64,000 nucleotides of DNA from Corallochytrium limacisporum (Eukaryota; Opisthokonta). Where the stretch lies: contig PDIP01000010.1 of assembly GCA_002811645.1 (NCBI GenBank), positions 131,063-195,062 on the forward strand, written 5' to 3'. Position 1 is the first letter of the stretch, and every line of letters starts with the position of its first letter. A program made the translations under genes and the position numbers. Of the stretch, positions 1-9,858 are shown piece after piece. The notes beneath the pieces are model-generated. The model did not search any database and was not told where the DNA came from. It saw nothing but the letters and a program-made list of their open reading frames with translations.

Positions 1-438
1 GCGCAATCCTCCTGATGGGAGAGAGCTGGCATCATTTTTTCCCTTCACAAGCTGACTACCAGAAAAGTCCATGATGGGCCGACAATTCTGGGAACGGTCC
101 AGCTGCAGGAAACTTTCATGCTTCTCGGCCGTGGTACCATTCAAAGGTTGAAACCAATGTGTAAAATGTGTCGCACCCTTGGCGATTGCCCAGTTCTTGA
201 TAGCATTTGCCACTACCTCAGCCAAGTCCTCGTCAAGGTGCGCATTACTGTCCTCGAATAGCTCCTGAAGCCGATTGTACGTCGCAGTAGGCAATGCCAC
301 TCGGAGTTTATCCTCTGTGAACACCCATTCATTGAACACGTCGATTATGTCAGTCTCACTCAATTCCTTTCGCAGCACACCCCTGCTGGCCTCACTTTCC
401 AGCATAGATTTGATAATATCCCATCTGGCCTGCTTCAT
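1..438 (-). CDS. Type III glutamine synthetase (GSIII), 5' part, cut by window edge
   Basis: An open frame of 146 codons runs from an ATG at 438 to base 1 without a stop, so the gene continues beyond the left edge. The product would join ammonia and glutamate to make glutamine using ATP. Near the end of the visible part are segments typical of the GSIII (GlnN) family: a tract reading [20 protein letters not shown] followed by FSGSQLVKG and [11 protein letters not shown]. These differ from the GSI and GSII families. About 50 less conserved residues precede them. GSIII is known from bacteria, Dictyostelium, diatoms and haptophytes, so its presence beside opisthokont-like genes is notable. Family assignment is confident. 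Completeness and activity cannot be judged because the catalytic C-terminal part lies outside the window. Confidence 0.85.
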   Translation of the reverse strand, partial: MKQARWDIIKSMLESEASRGVLRKELSETDIIDVFNEWVFTEDKLRVALPTATYNRLQELFEDSNAHLDEDLAEVVANAIKNWAIAKGATHFTHWFQPLNGTTAEKHESFLQLDRSQNCRPIMDFSGSQLVKGKNDASSLPSGGLR

Positions 439-999
439 CGTGACTGATGTGTGCGGTACCGTATTCTAAAAGACGGGACTGCCTCCTTGGGTCTTGCTTA
501 ATTTTCACGTTTTGGGCAGTTGTGTATACCCTCACACCATACTAAACACTGCGTTAGTATGCATCCTCAGCTCGATGAGCCTAATACAATGATACACATA
601 CCAGGATCATCGCCCACGCCCCCAAAGTACCCAGCAAATTCCGACCAGTACAACAGCGCTGGCTCACTTAGGACTCGCCGCAAATTTGTGCGGGGCTGAT
701 TTTTTCCCAGCCCCTTCAGCTCAGCGCGTTTCTCGCTGGCGCGCCGCTTGGTCCCCACCCCCTCCCATTCGTTCCCTACGCGCTTACGTCCTTTCGTATT
801 GCCGTTTACGCCGACTTTCTCAGCACCCGTTTGTTTAGGCGTCTGGGAGGCGCTACGAGAGGGGGGATGGAGGGGCGGTGTGTCACATCACAAACTCCGT
901 AGTAGTATGGATTGATGGTGATTCTTTATTTTTACAAGCTCTTTATCATGGGTGGAGTGAATCATGTCATGGAGACGGTGTTCATGGTCTAGGACTGTG
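439..999. other. Intergenic: GSIII promoter side and 3' end of EF-hand gene
   Basis: No convincing gene. It holds the upstream region of the glutamine synthetase and the 3' flank of the EF-hand gene, both on the minus strand. A C/T-rich block (about 756-780) and a G-rich block (about 860-880) lie in the middle. Confidence 0.5.
925..930 (-). promoter_or_regulatory. Poly(A) signal AATAAA of the EF-hand gene
   Basis: Read on the minus strand this is AATAAA, about 70 bases past the stop codon of the EF-hand gene. Position and sequence fit a canonical polyadenylation signal; use is inferred. Confidence 0.5.
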
Positions 1000-2412
1000 C
1001 TACTGGATAGTACATTTCTGCTTGTTTGGTGATTGCTTTGTGCCATTCTCAGCGCCACGTTTCGAGTACGACAGTAGATGTTTTCGGGAGTCTTCACCCA
1101 GTCCGTGTGCCTGCCAGCCGTTAAGATCTCTGACAACTTCCTGTCTGTCCCACAAGGCGAAGAAGTAGTACAGTGTCGCAGTAAATTGGCTTTTCTCAAG
1201 GAATTCGGCCTCTCTCAAATTGAAGTCCTTGAGGAGCATGTCGACAATGGATTCACTGTCAAAGCCAACGAGATTAAGCACTTGGATACCCCGAAGCACA
1301 GCCACCCGGGGCACGAACTGTGATCGATCAATTTTTGGCGGACGACCACCGTTGAATGGTGTTGCCATCATGGTCTTGCCTATTGCCTGAACAAGTTGTT
1401 TCTTGCGCTGAAGATGTTGTACATCCTCGTCGTCATCGAAAGTTGCCAGCCTAATGGCGAATTCCATATCCAAGGCTTCAATATCTTCTGGTTGATACTC
1501 GGCAAAGCGGTTGTTGCGACAGAGCACATTCTCCCAGAGAACTGGATCAGCGAGAGCATTAAACACATCGTCCTCGTAGAGGAAGAGGAACTTGCGAAGC
1601 TCTCTTTGATAATAGGCGACGTACAATTTGATGACCAGCAAAACGTCCTGGAAGGTTAAATATCCCTTTGCATCCTGATCTAGAATATCGAAGAACGTGT
1701 ACGTCATAGGATACGCCACATTAGCAATTGATGTCAAGAATTCTGCAAACGTTTCCTCTCCCATGATCAGTGAGTCCGATCCGTGTGTCGTGCCGGCGTC
1801 AGGCATGCTAAGCATACCCTGAAAGTCTTTGATATGAGCGGCCACAGATTGATACCACCTTCGAATTCCAACAATGGCGTCGTCCTTTGCGAGTATCTCT
1901 GTCCAGCTACGTTCCTCCAGGGCACCTTGCTCCTCGCTGGCGGCTTGTAATTGCCCTCTGTTATCTGTCAGTGATTCATTCGCCCGCTGTAATGTTGCGA
2001 ACGATGACTTGCTGGGACTGTGGCCGGTGATCATCATATCCATTGAACCCAACCGCCGGTCTACCCCAGGACTCGCAGGTGGAAGACTTATGTCACGTTC
2101 TGCTTCGTATGCCAGCTGATTGGTTGAAGTGAATCGCATTATGGAGTCCCTTCGTAGTGCAGCTGCACCAGGAGCAGGGTCACCTAGAGCTTGTGAAAAT
2201 TCAAGCACGTTAAAAGAGAATCGCCGGTCCCCCCGATAGTTGTTTGAAAGCAATGGCATCGAAGGCACACGAGTAACCGGCACATCGTCCGCCGACACAG
2301 TCGTTCCTCTGGTCTGTGTGTACATCTCAGCGGAATCGTCGCTAATTATGGAAGACAAAACCTGAACATACTCACGTTCCTCTGGGAGGAACGGCTTCCA
2401 AAGCAGCGCCAT
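1000..2412 (-). CDS. EF-hand-like protein of unknown function
   Basis: A 470-codon frame starting at an ATG. I do not recognise the family. The first 190 residues are Ser/Pro-rich and low in predicted structure. The second half is compact and helical. Around residue 245 a segment reading FDILDQDAKGYLTFQDVLLV resembles an EF-hand, but its loop has Lys at the fifth and Asp at the twelfth ligand positions, so calcium binding is uncertain. The remainder is rich in aromatic and acidic residues. The last 30 residues are basic and likely disordered. An AATAAA signal follows the stop. The gene is divergent from the 648-aa gene and may share its 546-bp upstream region. The length and intact frame support a real protein. 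Confidence 0.75.
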   Translation of the reverse strand: MALLWKPFLPEEREYVQVLSSIISDDSAEMYTQTRGTTVSADDVPVTRVPSMPLLSNNYRGDRRFSFNVLEFSQALGDPAPGAAALRRDSIMRFTSTNQLAYEAERDISLPPASPGVDRRLGSMDMMITGHSPSKSSFATLQRANESLTDNRGQLQAASEEQGALEERSWTEILAKDDAIVGIRRWYQSVAAHIKDFQGMLSMPDAGTTHGSDSLIMGEETFAEFLTSIANVAYPMTYTFFDILDQDAKGYLTFQDVLLVIKLYVAYYQRELRKFLFLYEDDVFNALADPVLWENVLCRNNRFAEYQPEDIEALDMEFAIRLATFDDDEDVQHLQRKKQLVQAIGKTMMATPFNGGRPPKIDRSQFVPRVAVLRGIQVLNLVGFDSESIVDMLLKDFNLREAEFLEKSQFTATLYYFFALWDRQEVVRDLNGWQAHGLGEDSRKHLLSYSKRGAENGTKQSPNKQKCTIQ

Positions 2413-2958
2413 AGCTTTGCCGTAGATTCTTTAATCCCTCAGTAATAATTCCCATACATTTCGTGTTTCCTTATCTCTGGTACAAATCTCGTTTGATTTC
2501 GATGCCCATAAAACGAAGACGTGGTATACACGCGAGCAGTGAACCAGAAAATAGCAGTTCACCCGAGCGCCGGCTGTCCATTTTCCAGTCAGTCTTGCGT
2601 TCCTCCCGAGGCTCCCTTCATTGCTTATTTCGGGAGAGGAAGGCGTTGCAGTACCCCTTCGATTGGCTGCAGCGTTGCGAGGGAGAAGAAGGAGAAGGGG
2701 GGCTTCGGTTTCCCAAGTATCCCTGCCCCCCTCTCTGTCTTTTTCTCTTCGGGAGCGGCGCGAAACGTTCGGACGAGCCACCTGACGGGGCGCAGCGTAC
2801 GGAGGAGCCCACCCTAAGGAGACGGCTCGCATACCGACGTATATGAGGCCCAATAATCCGCTAAGTGTTGACAGCGTATGTATTGGGAGCGCGACTAGAG
2901 CTTCACATATGGCACTTCATCAATGAAATGATCATATGCTCTGTAAAACCGCGATATC
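2413..2958. promoter_or_regulatory. Divergent intergenic region, EF-hand gene / 648-aa gene
   Basis: Head-to-head upstream region of two genes. It carries a strand-asymmetric G/A then C/T-rich block at about 2680-2760. Open frames of 60-140 codons here overlap one another on both strands and look like chance. Confidence 0.5.
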
Positions 2959-4905
2959 ATGCCTGGAGTGGCAGAGGAGGATGCATCCCTGTCTCAGGGA
3001 CAGTCCCTGGGTCAAGAGATCATGGACCTCTATAGTAAGATATCGCATGTCTTTAGTGATCGGGGACTAGAGTACGGTGCCGGAATGGAGATAGTTAAGT
3101 CACGGCAGGTCCAAAGACTTGCTGTGCATAGCATGTTGTCGTCCAGGATGCTGTCCATGGAACTTGCATGTGCACTAACAGGAGAACCTCAGCTCACTAT
3201 TGTCCTCTTTGATCGCGGGTCCGACAGATTACAGCAGATGCTCCACAAGGCAGGTGAAGTTGACTTCGAAGTAAATGGTCGAATATGTAATGTAAAGAAT
3301 TGTGTTGAAATCTTCACTGGTCCCCTTGATCCAGGCCTGGGTGGTCTTGACTGGTGCAAGATTTTGACCTGGGGCAAGCACCGTAAACTCCGGCCAATGG
3401 TTCTATTCGCACCTCTAGCATGCATGTCCAACAGTCATTTTCTGAATGCTGTCATGTATCACAAACATCACATGAAACGATTCGTTCTCTTCTCGGACTG
3501 GCTCTACAGTAAGGGTTTTGGATCACTTGCACCGAGATCGTTGCAAGGTAAGGTCACCATTTGCTGTGTAGGTGATCAGCACACTGTTAGCCATCTCTTT
3601 GGCTGGAAGATTGGAACCTTTTCAACACTCGATTTAGATACTCTAAGTGGTAATGAAGCCAATGTTGACATCGGACCTATAACGTATCACTACCCTCACT
3701 TGGCAGTGTGGAAGCTGAAGTGCCTAGTGGAAGAGGTCAGGAAAGCCGCACTTTTGACACCAACACGAAAAGTAGCAGTCCTCTGTCCCAAAGTTGGAGA
3801 CATCAAAACCCATTTGTTTGGCAAGTTAGATTCCAAACTCCAAGACCTTGTCATGATTTCAAACTCCAAAGAGGAGGTGAAGCGATCGAGTGCAGGCACT
3901 TTGATCATTTACGAGGGTGGTACTTTGAACCATCCAAAGGAGCTCATCAATTGCATTTACCACATGCGTTTGTCTTCTTCGGAAAGTAGAAGAGAAATCA
4001 ATGTTGTAGTCATCCATTGGAATGGTGATTGGCATATTGAATTCAAAAGGTTGTGTGCTAGATATGAATCCATCTGGAAAGGGTTCATGCAACTTGGGGA
4101 CATGTTTGTGAGCGGTGTTGAAGCTGGTAAACTACTTGCGGGTGACGTACATGAGTCCCCTCTGAACTTGTGGTTCCAATACGCCATAGACAAGCACTTG
4201 ATCGGACCAGCAATGCCTTTTTATGGGCTGTACTACGAGAAGATGAAGATAACCACGAAAACGGGGGCACACAGGTCTAAGAAGGCTAAGATCCAATCCA
4301 GCTCTCACAGTGTACGCACACAACTACTCACCCACGATCTGCAGACGATGTGGAATGCATCGGAAATAGCCGGACAAGTTGATACGAGAGTAATCTTACC
4401 AGGTAAGATCGGTACAGCCATTACTCAAACAGGAAGGCCTCTGAAAGTTGGCTGGCATGTACAATTTGGTACTCATCATGAAATGTATCTCAACCCATCG
4501 CTCACGCACGAAGCTGCCTTATTAATCGGTTGCGCGAAACAGCTTGGCATGGTTCATCTTGACTACGACGCCCACGCCTCCAAAGCGTATCATATCAAAA
4601 TCATCAATCAAGAATCATGGAAGGCATTTAAGGAAGACTGCGGTGAGCATTTGCGGAAATATATCACTGAGCACATTGACAGTCTGGAACAGAATATGAG
4701 ACGAAAGTATTCGCTACTTTGTGACCCAGTGACCCTGCACCAGCTGCTCGATGATGTCAACGACCGGTCTAAGTTCCGAGAGACTTCCATTTGCCGGATC
4801 TGTAGATCAAAGTTACACCAAAACTCAGATCGTCCGTTTTCTTTCGATGCACCAACACAGAGACCACGCGACTATCAATTTCAGTATGGTATCGGATCTT
4901 CCTGA
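2959..4905 (+). CDS. Unrecognised 648-aa protein
   Basis: A 648-codon frame from ATG to TGA with no breaks. I do not recognise it. No signal peptide or membrane segment is evident. The sequence looks globular throughout, with alternating hydrophobic strands and helices: for example near residues 80-85 (TIVLFD), 150-155 (MVLFAP) and 270-275 (VAVLCP), the last being the style of a Rossmann or helicase-like beta strand. No P-loop is visible. A basic patch sits near residue 440. The C-terminus contains a CRICRSK segment that could be half of a metal site. Its stop lies only 53 bp from that of the YJU2 gene on the other strand, so the two transcripts probably overlap at their 3' ends. Confidence 0.75.
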   Translation: MPGVAEEDASLSQGQSLGQEIMDLYSKISHVFSDRGLEYGAGMEIVKSRQVQRLAVHSMLSSRMLSMELACALTGEPQLTIVLFDRGSDRLQQMLHKAGEVDFEVNGRICNVKNCVEIFTGPLDPGLGGLDWCKILTWGKHRKLRPMVLFAPLACMSNSHFLNAVMYHKHHMKRFVLFSDWLYSKGFGSLAPRSLQGKVTICCVGDQHTVSHLFGWKIGTFSTLDLDTLSGNEANVDIGPITYHYPHLAVWKLKCLVEEVRKAALLTPTRKVAVLCPKVGDIKTHLFGKLDSKLQDLVMISNSKEEVKRSSAGTLIIYEGGTLNHPKELINCIYHMRLSSSESRREINVVVIHWNGDWHIEFKRLCARYESIWKGFMQLGDMFVSGVEAGKLLAGDVHESPLNLWFQYAIDKHLIGPAMPFYGLYYEKMKITTKTGAHRSKKAKIQSSSHSVRTQLLTHDLQTMWNASEIAGQVDTRVILPGKIGTAITQTGRPLKVGWHVQFGTHHEMYLNPSLTHEAALLIGCAKQLGMVHLDYDAHASKAYHIKIINQESWKAFKEDCGEHLRKYITEHIDSLEQNMRRKYSLLCDPVTLHQLLDDVNDRSKFRETSICRICRSKLHQNSDRPFSFDAPTQRPRDYQFQYGIGSS

Positions 4906-4958
4906 TGTATTCACACGGCTTCTTTATTGTACGATCCTTTCAGCGCTGCGGGCACCGA

Positions 4959-5744
4959 TCAGTCTTCTTCCGAGCTCGATAAATAGTCACCAACAGCACT
5001 TAGTGGATGCCCTGGTTTTTCTTCTCGGACTTCAGTCCTACGCTTCATGTCAGTCTTGACTACAGCATGAAGCCGTGACTTCTTGCGGACCACGGAAGGG
5101 CCTTTCTCCTGACCTTCCGCATTTGACGCTGTCTCCATACGTTGTTTCCGTAGTCGATGAAAGGCTTCTTTAAGCTCAGAGTCTTCTATACTGCTCTTAG
5201 CTTCCTCTGCTGCTAACGAATCGGTTACACGACTGGCTATGTCTTGTTGTCGCGTGCTCATGTCTCGGAGCACTACCAGGTCCTCGGCCTCTTCAAACGC
5301 TTTCTTGGAATCAGTAAGTTTCTGTTCTATTCCTTGAAGAGGATCCAATTTCTGTTGCTCTGCCTTCTCTTTCTCGATTTTCTCTGCAGCAATTCTATTC
5401 TCGTGCTGTGCGTCAAATAAACGTTTTACGTTGTGTTCAGGTTGGAAGTCAGAGTTCTTTGGATCGGTGACGAAGCTCAGCTCTGCAGCACAAGAAGGAC
5501 ACCGAAGGGTAAATCGATATGTCTTGATGCCCAGATATTCTTGTCCTTTGAGAACTTCCTTGTGTGCGTTAAACTTTCTTCCCTTGGTTATGAAATCGTT
5601 GCAAACCGTACATTGCATGGTAAACGGGACACCCAACCTGATCCTGATCCTTCCTGCATCCTTCTTTGGCTTTCGCCTCTGTTTTTCTGTGGCCAGGTCA
5701 TACTCAGGCGGGAAATAAAAATTGGTCCCTTTCCTTTCTGACAT
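4959..5744 (-). CDS. YJU2: YJU2/CCDC94-family splicing factor (CWC16)
   Basis: 261 residues from the ATG at 5744; the open frame extends two codons further to a GTG, but the family begins MSERK, so 5744 is preferred. YJU2 is a first-step splicing factor that joins the spliceosome with the Prp19 complex and helps branching. The N-terminal domain is conserved: PPEYD near residue 13, then a zinc site with Cys45 and Cys48, KGRKFNAHKE near 54-63, YLGIKTYRF, a second pair at Cys82 and Cys85, and the hallmark FVTDPKNSDF. The rest is acidic and basic coiled coil ending in an SSSEED tail. Length fits the short YJU2 proteins. A splicing factor kept in a nearly intronless neighbourhood implies that introns persist somewhere in this genome. 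Confidence 0.93.
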   Translation of the reverse strand: MSERKGTNFYFPPEYDLATEKQRRKPKKDAGRIRIRLGVPFTMQCTVCNDFITKGRKFNAHKEVLKGQEYLGIKTYRFTLRCPSCAAELSFVTDPKNSDFQPEHNVKRLFDAQHENRIAAEKIEKEKAEQQKLDPLQGIEQKLTDSKKAFEEAEDLVVLRDMSTRQQDIASRVTDSLAAEEAKSSIEDSELKEAFHRLRKQRMETASNAEGQEKGPSVVRKKSRLHAVVKTDMKRRTEVREEKPGHPLSAVGDYLSSSEED

Positions 5745-6557
5745 GCTCACTAAACCATGGCGTGAGCTTTTGCTTACCTTGGAAATTAAAATTCTTGTTC
5801 ACTTTCTGTGACATCCCAAATACGTCGTGCGCAAGTGAATGCGCACACGCAATGCCGGTCACCCGCGCTTCGCGCGGGGACCCAACTCGTCCCCTCCAGA
5901 GGGTTCGTATTTTGCACCTTTGAATCGTCGAATTAATGCCTTCTCTCGATTCCCGCCGCTATGTCTCCCAAACGATTTTCTAAGGCCAGATTGGACTGCG
6001 GTGATTTGGAGGGAAAACTTTATTTACACTACTCCCCCATTTGTCCTTTGATTGCCCCAATTTTATACTGAATATACTTGAAATTATTCTCTCCAGTTGG
6101 TACCACTGCTCGACCGTCTCCCGAATGTTCCAGCCAGTACACGTCGCTATTCCAACCAGTGAACACGCCATGTACATGCTCTATAGCGAACACGCTGCTG
6201 CTACCAGCAGTGCTCGTCGAACCTCTGGAGGGAGGTCGGACCGCCTCTGGTACCGTATATTAGCGCCTTGGGAGCGGGCAGAGGATACCGAGCCAGCAGC
6301 ACAATCGGACCGACCGCAGGGCGATATTGTCATATCCTTATACCCCGGTATGCACACGTTATTTTGATAGAGTTTTGCCTCCTCCAGGATGTGTACGCCC
6401 ACTCCCCTACATCTCTGCGCTACTCTACGAGCATACGTAATCCTCTTTCGTTTGTTTTGGAACCCTGTTCGCCCTACATTCAGTACCGCCAACGGACCTC
6501 TACTGCGTAGGGACTGAGGTTTGCTGCAGTGGGAATATTCCCACACAGCCGTTCTCA

Positions 6558-6603
6558 GTTCACTGCGCGGTAGCGGTCGAATTCTCGAGACCGCATAGTG
6601 AAC
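6558..6603. repeat. Imperfect inverted repeat (possible hairpin)
   Basis: Outer arms of 7 bp (6558-6564 with 6597-6603) and inner arms of 6 bp (GCGGTC with GACCGC) enclose a 10-base centre. The arms are separated by 8 and 2 unpaired bases. It lies in the YJU2-DLD promoter interval; the role is unknown. Confidence 0.6.
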
Positions 6604-6713
6604 ATTCTATATCATTTCGAACAATGGCGCCCTCGTACCGCACACCGGACGAGTCTGTAGTGGGTGTTCTGAAAGTCAGCAGACGAAGGGGAGAAGGCAG
6701 AACTCACAATGCG

Positions 6714-6770
6714 GGTGCGTGTGTGTTTTTGGTAATGGGTGTGGGGTGTGTGTATGTGTGCGTGTGTGTA
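6714..6770. repeat. GT-rich microsatellite
   Basis: Interrupted (GT)n tract with G-rich interruptions, in the DLD upstream region. Confidence 0.8.
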
Positions 6771-6915
6771 GATGGACCCACTGAACCGCGCGTGAAGAAT
6801 GGCCTGCTCCTGACGCGGGCGATCTCTTGATGAAAACAACTGGTAACGGCTCTCGCAAGCACCGTCTAGCACAGAACAGTTATTTGCCCACTTGGGTATG
6901 AATGAAGCTCTCAGC

Positions 6916-6922
6916 TATATAT
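6916..6922 (+). promoter_or_regulatory. TATA-like element of DLD
   Basis: TATATAT about 85 bases before the DLD start codon, in an otherwise mixed context. Placement fits a core promoter; function is inferred. Confidence 0.35.
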
Positions 6923-7006
6923 TGGTGATCAGCTAGGCTGCCTTCACCAGCTCTCTACAGTCATTAAGAATCCTTGATAATTTTGTTTGCATCATAACAA
7001 GACACA

Positions 7007-8527
7007 ATGCTGAGCATCAGGGGTAGCACTGCTGTCACTGGTGCTGTGCGCCGCTCTGTTGCGGGACGGGCGTTCGGTGCCAGCCTGGCTGTGGTAAGCC
7101 GTCGCACTATGGCCACCACCGAAGAGCAGGATCTCGTCATTATTGGTGGCGGTCCTGGTGGTTACGTTGCTGCCATCAAGGCCGGTCAGCTCGGTCTGAA
7201 GACTACCTGCATTGAGAAGCGGGGCAAGCTCGGTGGTACCTGCCTTAACGTTGGGTGCATTCCGTCCAAGTCTCTGCTGAACAACAGCCATTACTATGAG
7301 GAGGCCAAGAGCCACTTCGAGGACCGTGGTATTACCGTCGAAGGCATCAAGCTTGATCTGGACAAGATGATGTCTCAGAAGGTCAAGACTGTTGACACTC
7401 TGACCGGTGGTATTGAGTTGCTGTTCAAGAAGAACAAGATCAACTATGTCAAGGGTATGGGTAAGCTTTCGGGCAAGAATGAGGTCGTCGTCGAGCTCAC
7501 TGACGGTGGCACGGAGACCATCAAGACCAAGAACATTATGCTCGCTACTGGATCTGAGGTCACTCCCTTCCCCGGTATTGAAATCGACGAGGAGAGTATC
7601 GTCTCCTCTACTGGTGCCCTGTCCCTGAAGAAGGTCCCTGAGAAGATGGTCCTCATCGGTGGCGGAGTCATTGGTTTGGAGCTGGGATGTGTGTGGAGTC
7701 GCCTCGGTGCCGAGGTGACTGTTGTTGAGTTCCTGGATTCCATCGGTGGTGTGGGCATTGATGGTGATATTGCCAAGCAATTCAAGCGCACTCTCGAGAA
7801 GCAAGGTTTGAAGTTCAAGATGCAGCATAAGGTCACTGGTGCCAAGAAGGAAGGTGACAAGGTGTCCGTTGAAGTCGAGGATATGAAGAAGGGCAAGACC
7901 AGCAGCCTTGATTGCGATACCCTTTTGGTTGCTATCGGTCGCCGTCCCTACCTTGAGGGCCTGGGTCTGGAGGACCTCGGTGTGGAGAAGGATGAGAAGG
8001 GCCGTGTGAAGGTCAACGAGCGTTTCCAGACCACCGTTCCCAACATCTACGCAATCGGCGACATTATCCACGGACCTATGTTGGCCCACAAGGCCGAAGA
8101 CGAGGGTGTTATTGCCGTTGAGGGTATGTGCGGTGGTGCTGTCCATATTGACTATAACTGTGTACCCAGTGTTATCTACACCCATCCCGAGGTCGCATGG
8201 GTTGGCAAGACCGAGGAGGACCTGAAGAACGAAGGTGTCGAGTACAACGTCGGCAAGTTCCCTTTCATGGCCAACAGCCGTGCCAAGTGCAATCAGGATG
8301 GTGATGGTTTCGTTAAGGTCTTGGCTGACAAGAAGACCGACCGCATTCTGGGTATCCACATGATGGGTTCCGCTGCTGGTGAGATGATCAACGAAGGTGT
8401 CCTTGCTATGGAGTATGGCGCCTCCGCAGAGGACCTGGCCCGTGTTTGCCACGCCCATCCTACGCTGTCCGAGGCTCTCCGGGAAGCCGCCATGATGGCA
8501 TGGAATGGCAAGGCTATCAACTTCTAA
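7007..8527 (+). CDS. DLD: Dihydrolipoamide dehydrogenase, mitochondrial (E3)
   Basis: 506 residues, the usual size. E3 reoxidises dihydrolipoamide with NAD+ in the pyruvate, 2-oxoglutarate and branched-chain dehydrogenase complexes and the glycine cleavage system. The first 35 residues are rich in Arg, Ser and Ala and lack acidic residues, as in a mitochondrial presequence. The FAD-binding GGGPGG is at 47-52, the redox disulfide Cys79/Cys84 lies in [13 protein letters not shown], a second NAD-binding GGGVIG follows near 220, and the C-terminal catalytic HAHPTLSE places His484 and Glu489. Codon use is strongly biased toward G/C-ending codons relative to neighbours, suggesting high expression. 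That bias also leaves a long spurious open frame on the opposite strand. It converges on the MORN3-like gene. Confidence 0.97.
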   Translation: MLSIRGSTAVTGAVRRSVAGRAFGASLAVVSRRTMATTEEQDLVIIGGGPGGYVAAIKAGQLGLKTTCIEKRGKLGGTCLNVGCIPSKSLLNNSHYYEEAKSHFEDRGITVEGIKLDLDKMMSQKVKTVDTLTGGIELLFKKNKINYVKGMGKLSGKNEVVVELTDGGTETIKTKNIMLATGSEVTPFPGIEIDEESIVSSTGALSLKKVPEKMVLIGGGVIGLELGCVWSRLGAEVTVVEFLDSIGGVGIDGDIAKQFKRTLEKQGLKFKMQHKVTGAKKEGDKVSVEVEDMKKGKTSSLDCDTLLVAIGRRPYLEGLGLEDLGVEKDEKGRVKVNERFQTTVPNIYAIGDIIHGPMLAHKAEDEGVIAVEGMCGGAVHIDYNCVPSVIYTHPEVAWVGKTEEDLKNEGVEYNVGKFPFMANSRAKCNQDGDGFVKVLADKKTDRILGIHMMGSAAGEMINEGVLAMEYGASAEDLARVCHAHPTLSEALREAAMMAWNGKAINF

Positions 8528-8673
8528 ACTATTCCATTGCGAAAGAAAGGGGTCACATAAAGGGAGAAGGAAGCAAGCGAAACTTAGATCAAATCAAAAT
8601 GCTAACCACAGAATAGAAAGTGAACACGAAAAAATGTATAGAATCTATAGTGAAGTGCTGGGAACAGCCCTTC

Positions 8674-9393
8674 TTATTGCTTTGCCTGCTGCGCAGCGTG
8701 AATCTGTTCCTTGAATTGCGAAAGAAACTCCGCCTCGGCCTGTTCAAGTATTTTCTCGGGTTCTGCCAGAGTGACGACAGGGATTTCATATTTCGGTGCC
8801 TTCGGAGCGGCCATCCAGGTCGACCAAAGTGCCGCACTTCGCCACATCGTTAACCCATGTACCGTAGTAGCATTGACCCTTAGATACATAGTAGTAGCGC
8901 CCTGCTCCGTTTTTCTTGCTCTGGTTCCAATGCCCTTCAAAAATATTTCCGTTGGGAGTTCGCACCAACCCGGTTCCCTGACTAGTGTCATCCTCCCATT
9001 CGCCCTCGTACACACTGCCGTCCTTATACGTCATGCCACCCCATCCACAGCGCCTTCGGACCACTCTCCGTCGTATCGACTCGTGTTGGAGAAGGAAAAG
9101 CAACCTTTCCCATGTTTGAGGTCGCCGGCCCACTCGCCGATGTACTTGCGAGAGTGGGATCCATCCTTTTTGCTATACGTACCGAAACCATGGCGCAGTC
9201 CATGCTCCCACTCACCAACATCCACATCTCCGTTCCTGTAGACACATTTGCCATGACCATGACGCATGTCATCTTTCCATTCACCAGTATATTGAGTTCC
9301 GTTACTTTCGTATACAGTAGTCCTAGGCCCGTTACGTTTAGATTGCTCAATAGCCTTGGCCCAGGTGCCGGTTTCTTTCGTTATGACACTCAT
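8674..9393 (-). pseudogene. MORN repeat protein 3-like gene with two compensating frame breaks
   Basis: Read on the minus strand from the ATG at 9393, three joined frames give a protein with the MORN3 layout: an N-terminal KRNGPR segment, then MORN repeats (YTGEWKDDMRHGHGKCVYRNG and others), then KCGTLVDLDG and a Lys/Glu-rich tail. The first break is at a G run (9039-9042), where one base appears missing and the frame hits a stop. The second is near 8800-8823, where one base appears extra and restores the original frame. About 230 bases between them are in the shifted frame yet still encode good MORN repeats. The gene is either newly broken or carries two sequence errors. MORN3 proteins are linked to cilia and sperm in animals. 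An upstream in-frame extension to a GTG at 9465 is unlikely to be used. Confidence 0.75.
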
Positions 9394-9858
9394 GTACGTC
9401 CCACAATCAAACATACCATCCATATATGAGACTTCAAACAAATAGCAAATCCGTGAACCTTTCACTCATGCCAGAGACTGCCATCGTCAAAATACCACAG
9501 CTTCATGATGTGCCTAGTCCGTGAGCTCCCAACCTGATTGTTACCTGCGGTTCAGTTTCCAAGCCTGGCTCCGCCCAACACAGGTGAGCGCCCCTTTCCC
9601 CGCGATCCCCACCTTGGACGTGGGTTGCCCTCGGCTCCGTGCGTAGTACACACTCACCGCAGCCAGTCTGCCCGTGCTCAGGAAAAATGGGCATCGGCTG
9701 CGGAAGGGGAGAGGGGTTTCGCGGGGACGAGAAGCCGACCGGCCCCTCCAGATAGGTCGACTGTGCTGCGTTGCCAAGGAGGTCCGAACTTGTGTGGGGG
9801 AACAGGAGGGTAAATTTGAAAATACGACACGAAGCTGTGCGGTGGCTGCGCCTTCCCA

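Larger units (their letters stand above)
5745..7006. promoter_or_regulatory. Divergent intergenic region, YJU2 / DLD, with GT-rich repeat
   Basis: 1.26 kb between head-to-head genes. It contains an inverted repeat (6558-6603), a GT-rich tract (about 6714-6770) and a TATA-like element (6916-6922) about 85 bases before the DLD start. Two overlapping frames of 108 codons (+, 6041-6367) and 121 codons (-, 6181-6546) resemble nothing I know and are not called. Confidence 0.5.

Noticed and set aside
2431-2853. A 140-codon minus frame in the divergent promoter region
   Set aside because: Overlaps similar-sized frames on the other strand, sits in the G/A-rich promoter block and resembles no protein.
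6206-6216. A reverse box-B-like sequence (GTCGAACC) in the YJU2-DLD interval
   Set aside because: The two final C of box B are absent and no tRNA arms could be built around it.
6992-8458. A 488-codon open frame on the minus strand opposite DLD
   Set aside because: It mirrors the DLD codons. Strong codon bias in DLD removes stop codons from that antisense phase. The translation has no recognisable domain, and DLD is unmistakable on the other strand.
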